Shown here piece by piece: positions 63,191 to 64,000 of a stretch of 64,000 nucleotides of DNA (the stretch's first letter is position 1; every line of letters starts with the position of its first letter). Position numbers and translations under genes: made by a program. The notes under the pieces were generated by a model. That model ran no database searches. It saw only the letters and a program-made list of their open reading frames with translations, and had not been told where the DNA came from. Source of the stretch: Poronia punctata (taxonomy: Eukaryota > Ascomycota > Sordariomycetes > Xylariales > Xylariaceae); assembly GCA_022579005.1 (NCBI GenBank), contig MU401606.1, positions 1-64,000 on the forward strand, given 5' to 3'.

Positions 63191-63698
63191 AAGGACGTTT
63201 ATGAATACGTCGGACAAGAGTCATTAATCTTCAATACGGTTGGCGAGCATATAAGAAGAATTACAGGTTAGAAGCAAAGCGACCTATTCATGGTTGGTTC
63301 GCGTCTCGTACTCATAGGTAATAATAAGAATAAGAATAATTATCAATAATAATAATAATAATAATAACAATAATAGATATATTTAATGACTATCACATGT
63401 TCCATGTTTTACTAGATCCGCGCAGTTGTCTTTCTCCCACTCTATCGGGCTTTATAGATTAGTATCGGAAATCCGCCTCCTACTTCGTAGGACCTCGTCC
63501 GCATCGATTTGTTGCACGTTTCCGACATGATATAAACCAACCCCGAGAATAGCAGTTACATGAGAAAAGTGGTGTCTAAGTTAGAAGAGTCGCTGCTCCG
63601 CTCTATTGATATTCAATACATGCATGGGTCAAGTGAACAAACAAAGAAGAAACAAAAACCCCCCCATCCCTGTCATCAACCTCCATCCGGCTATTTCT
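63191..63698. other. Convergent intergenic region with AAT microsatellite
   Basis: This lies between the stops of ERG27 and the minus-strand transporter, so it holds both 3' ends. Near 63319-63376 is an AAT/AAG microsatellite (ATAATAATAATAATAATAAC). No hairpin terminator is expected in a fungal nuclear gene, and none was seen. Confidence 0.6.
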
Positions 63699-64000
63699 CT
63701 AGGGGGCAATAGCAGCCGACTCCTCGGCGTCTCGCGCAACGGCGTTATCGGTGCGCAGACGTCTCATCACCACTCTATCCCGGCGTCCAAAGAGACCGAG
63801 AGAAAGCGGCAGGGGAACGACGACGAGGGCCACGACGGCGGTGAAGATGAGGGCGCGGTCGAGGTTCTGGGGCGGGTCTGCGTCGGGCCCGGCCTTGAGG
63901 GCGTCGGAGATGATGATGAAGATGCCGCCGAGCAGCTGGCCGCCGGCCCAGGCGATGGTGGACGTGACCTCGGGGCTCATGGGGTGGCCGAGCTCGCAGA
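63699..64000 (-). CDS. C-terminal part of a major facilitator superfamily transporter (partial)
   Basis: The reading frame is open from the window end to the stop at 63699-63701 and codes for about 100 residues. It reads [13 protein letters not shown], then a membrane segment with [18 protein letters not shown], a loop [13 protein letters not shown], another membrane segment ([22 protein letters not shown]) and a short acidic-basic cytosolic tail. This pattern, with ELxxPxxPE before AGGQLLGG, resembles the last two membrane helices of FLVCR-like major facilitator transporters of ascomycetes. The substrate is unknown. The N-terminal part and any introns lie beyond 64000. Confidence 0.75.
   Translation of the reverse strand, partial: CELGHPMSPEVTSTIAWAGGQLLGGIFIIISDALKAGPDADPPQNLDRALIFTAVVALVVVPLPLSLGLFGRRDRVVMRRLRTDNAVARDAEESAAIAP

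Overview
This window looks like a nuclear scaffold segment from a filamentous ascomycete (Pezizomycotina, most likely Sordariomycetes). Long, extremely AT-rich blocks with almost no open reading frames alternate with base-balanced, gene-bearing blocks. The AT-rich blocks look like heavily C-to-T mutated retrotransposons, the footprint of repeat-induced point mutation (RIP). The genes have short introns (60-216 bp) with GT/AG ends and CTGAC- or CTAAC-type branch sites. Their products are typically fungal: V-ATPase subunit f, a Cu-only superoxide dismutase, a class V aminotransferase of the molybdenum-cofactor sulfurase type, and the sterol enzyme Erg27. I found no tRNA, rRNA, CRISPR array or bacterial-style operon.

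Layout. 1-10440 is AT-rich: a Ty3/gypsy-type LTR retrotransposon (511-7623, target duplication GTTAT) inserted in an older mutated repeat. 10441-10830 is a small unmutated spacer. 10831-19060 is AT-rich, with a second LTR element (11090-17885). 19060-32626 is base-balanced and carries three genes: V-ATPase subunit f (19329-19818), a GPI-anchored Cu-only SOD (22012-22891) and a MOCOS-like PLP enzyme (28814-30902). 32627-39993 is a third LTR element with an intact CCTAA target duplication. 39999-47590 is base-balanced but gene-free to my eye; it holds a 739-bp inverted-repeat DNA transposon (45560-46298) and a dense cluster of the octamer TACGAGTA/TACTCGTA. 47591-60620 is AT-rich, with a fourth LTR element (51863-58865) and a GTAA-type minisatellite. 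60621-64000 is base-balanced, with ERG27 (61709-63190, plus strand) and the 3' end of a major-facilitator transporter gene on the minus strand, running off the window.

The four intact genes are housekeeping or cell-surface functions and do not form an obvious pathway or cluster. They are islands between RIP-inactivated transposon blocks. All four LTR elements lie in the same (plus) orientation and still show recognisable reverse transcriptase or RNase H remnants in which acidic residues have mostly become Asn/Lys and Gln/Arg codons have become stops, as RIP predicts. I did not find a convincing new multi-gene system. The most unusual items are the inverted-repeat element at 45.6 kb, the octamer cluster with its 31-bp-arm hairpin, the sharply tapering RIP at the outer edges of the third LTR element, and the 25-nt microexon in the MOCOS-like gene. 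All counts and alignments were done by eye.
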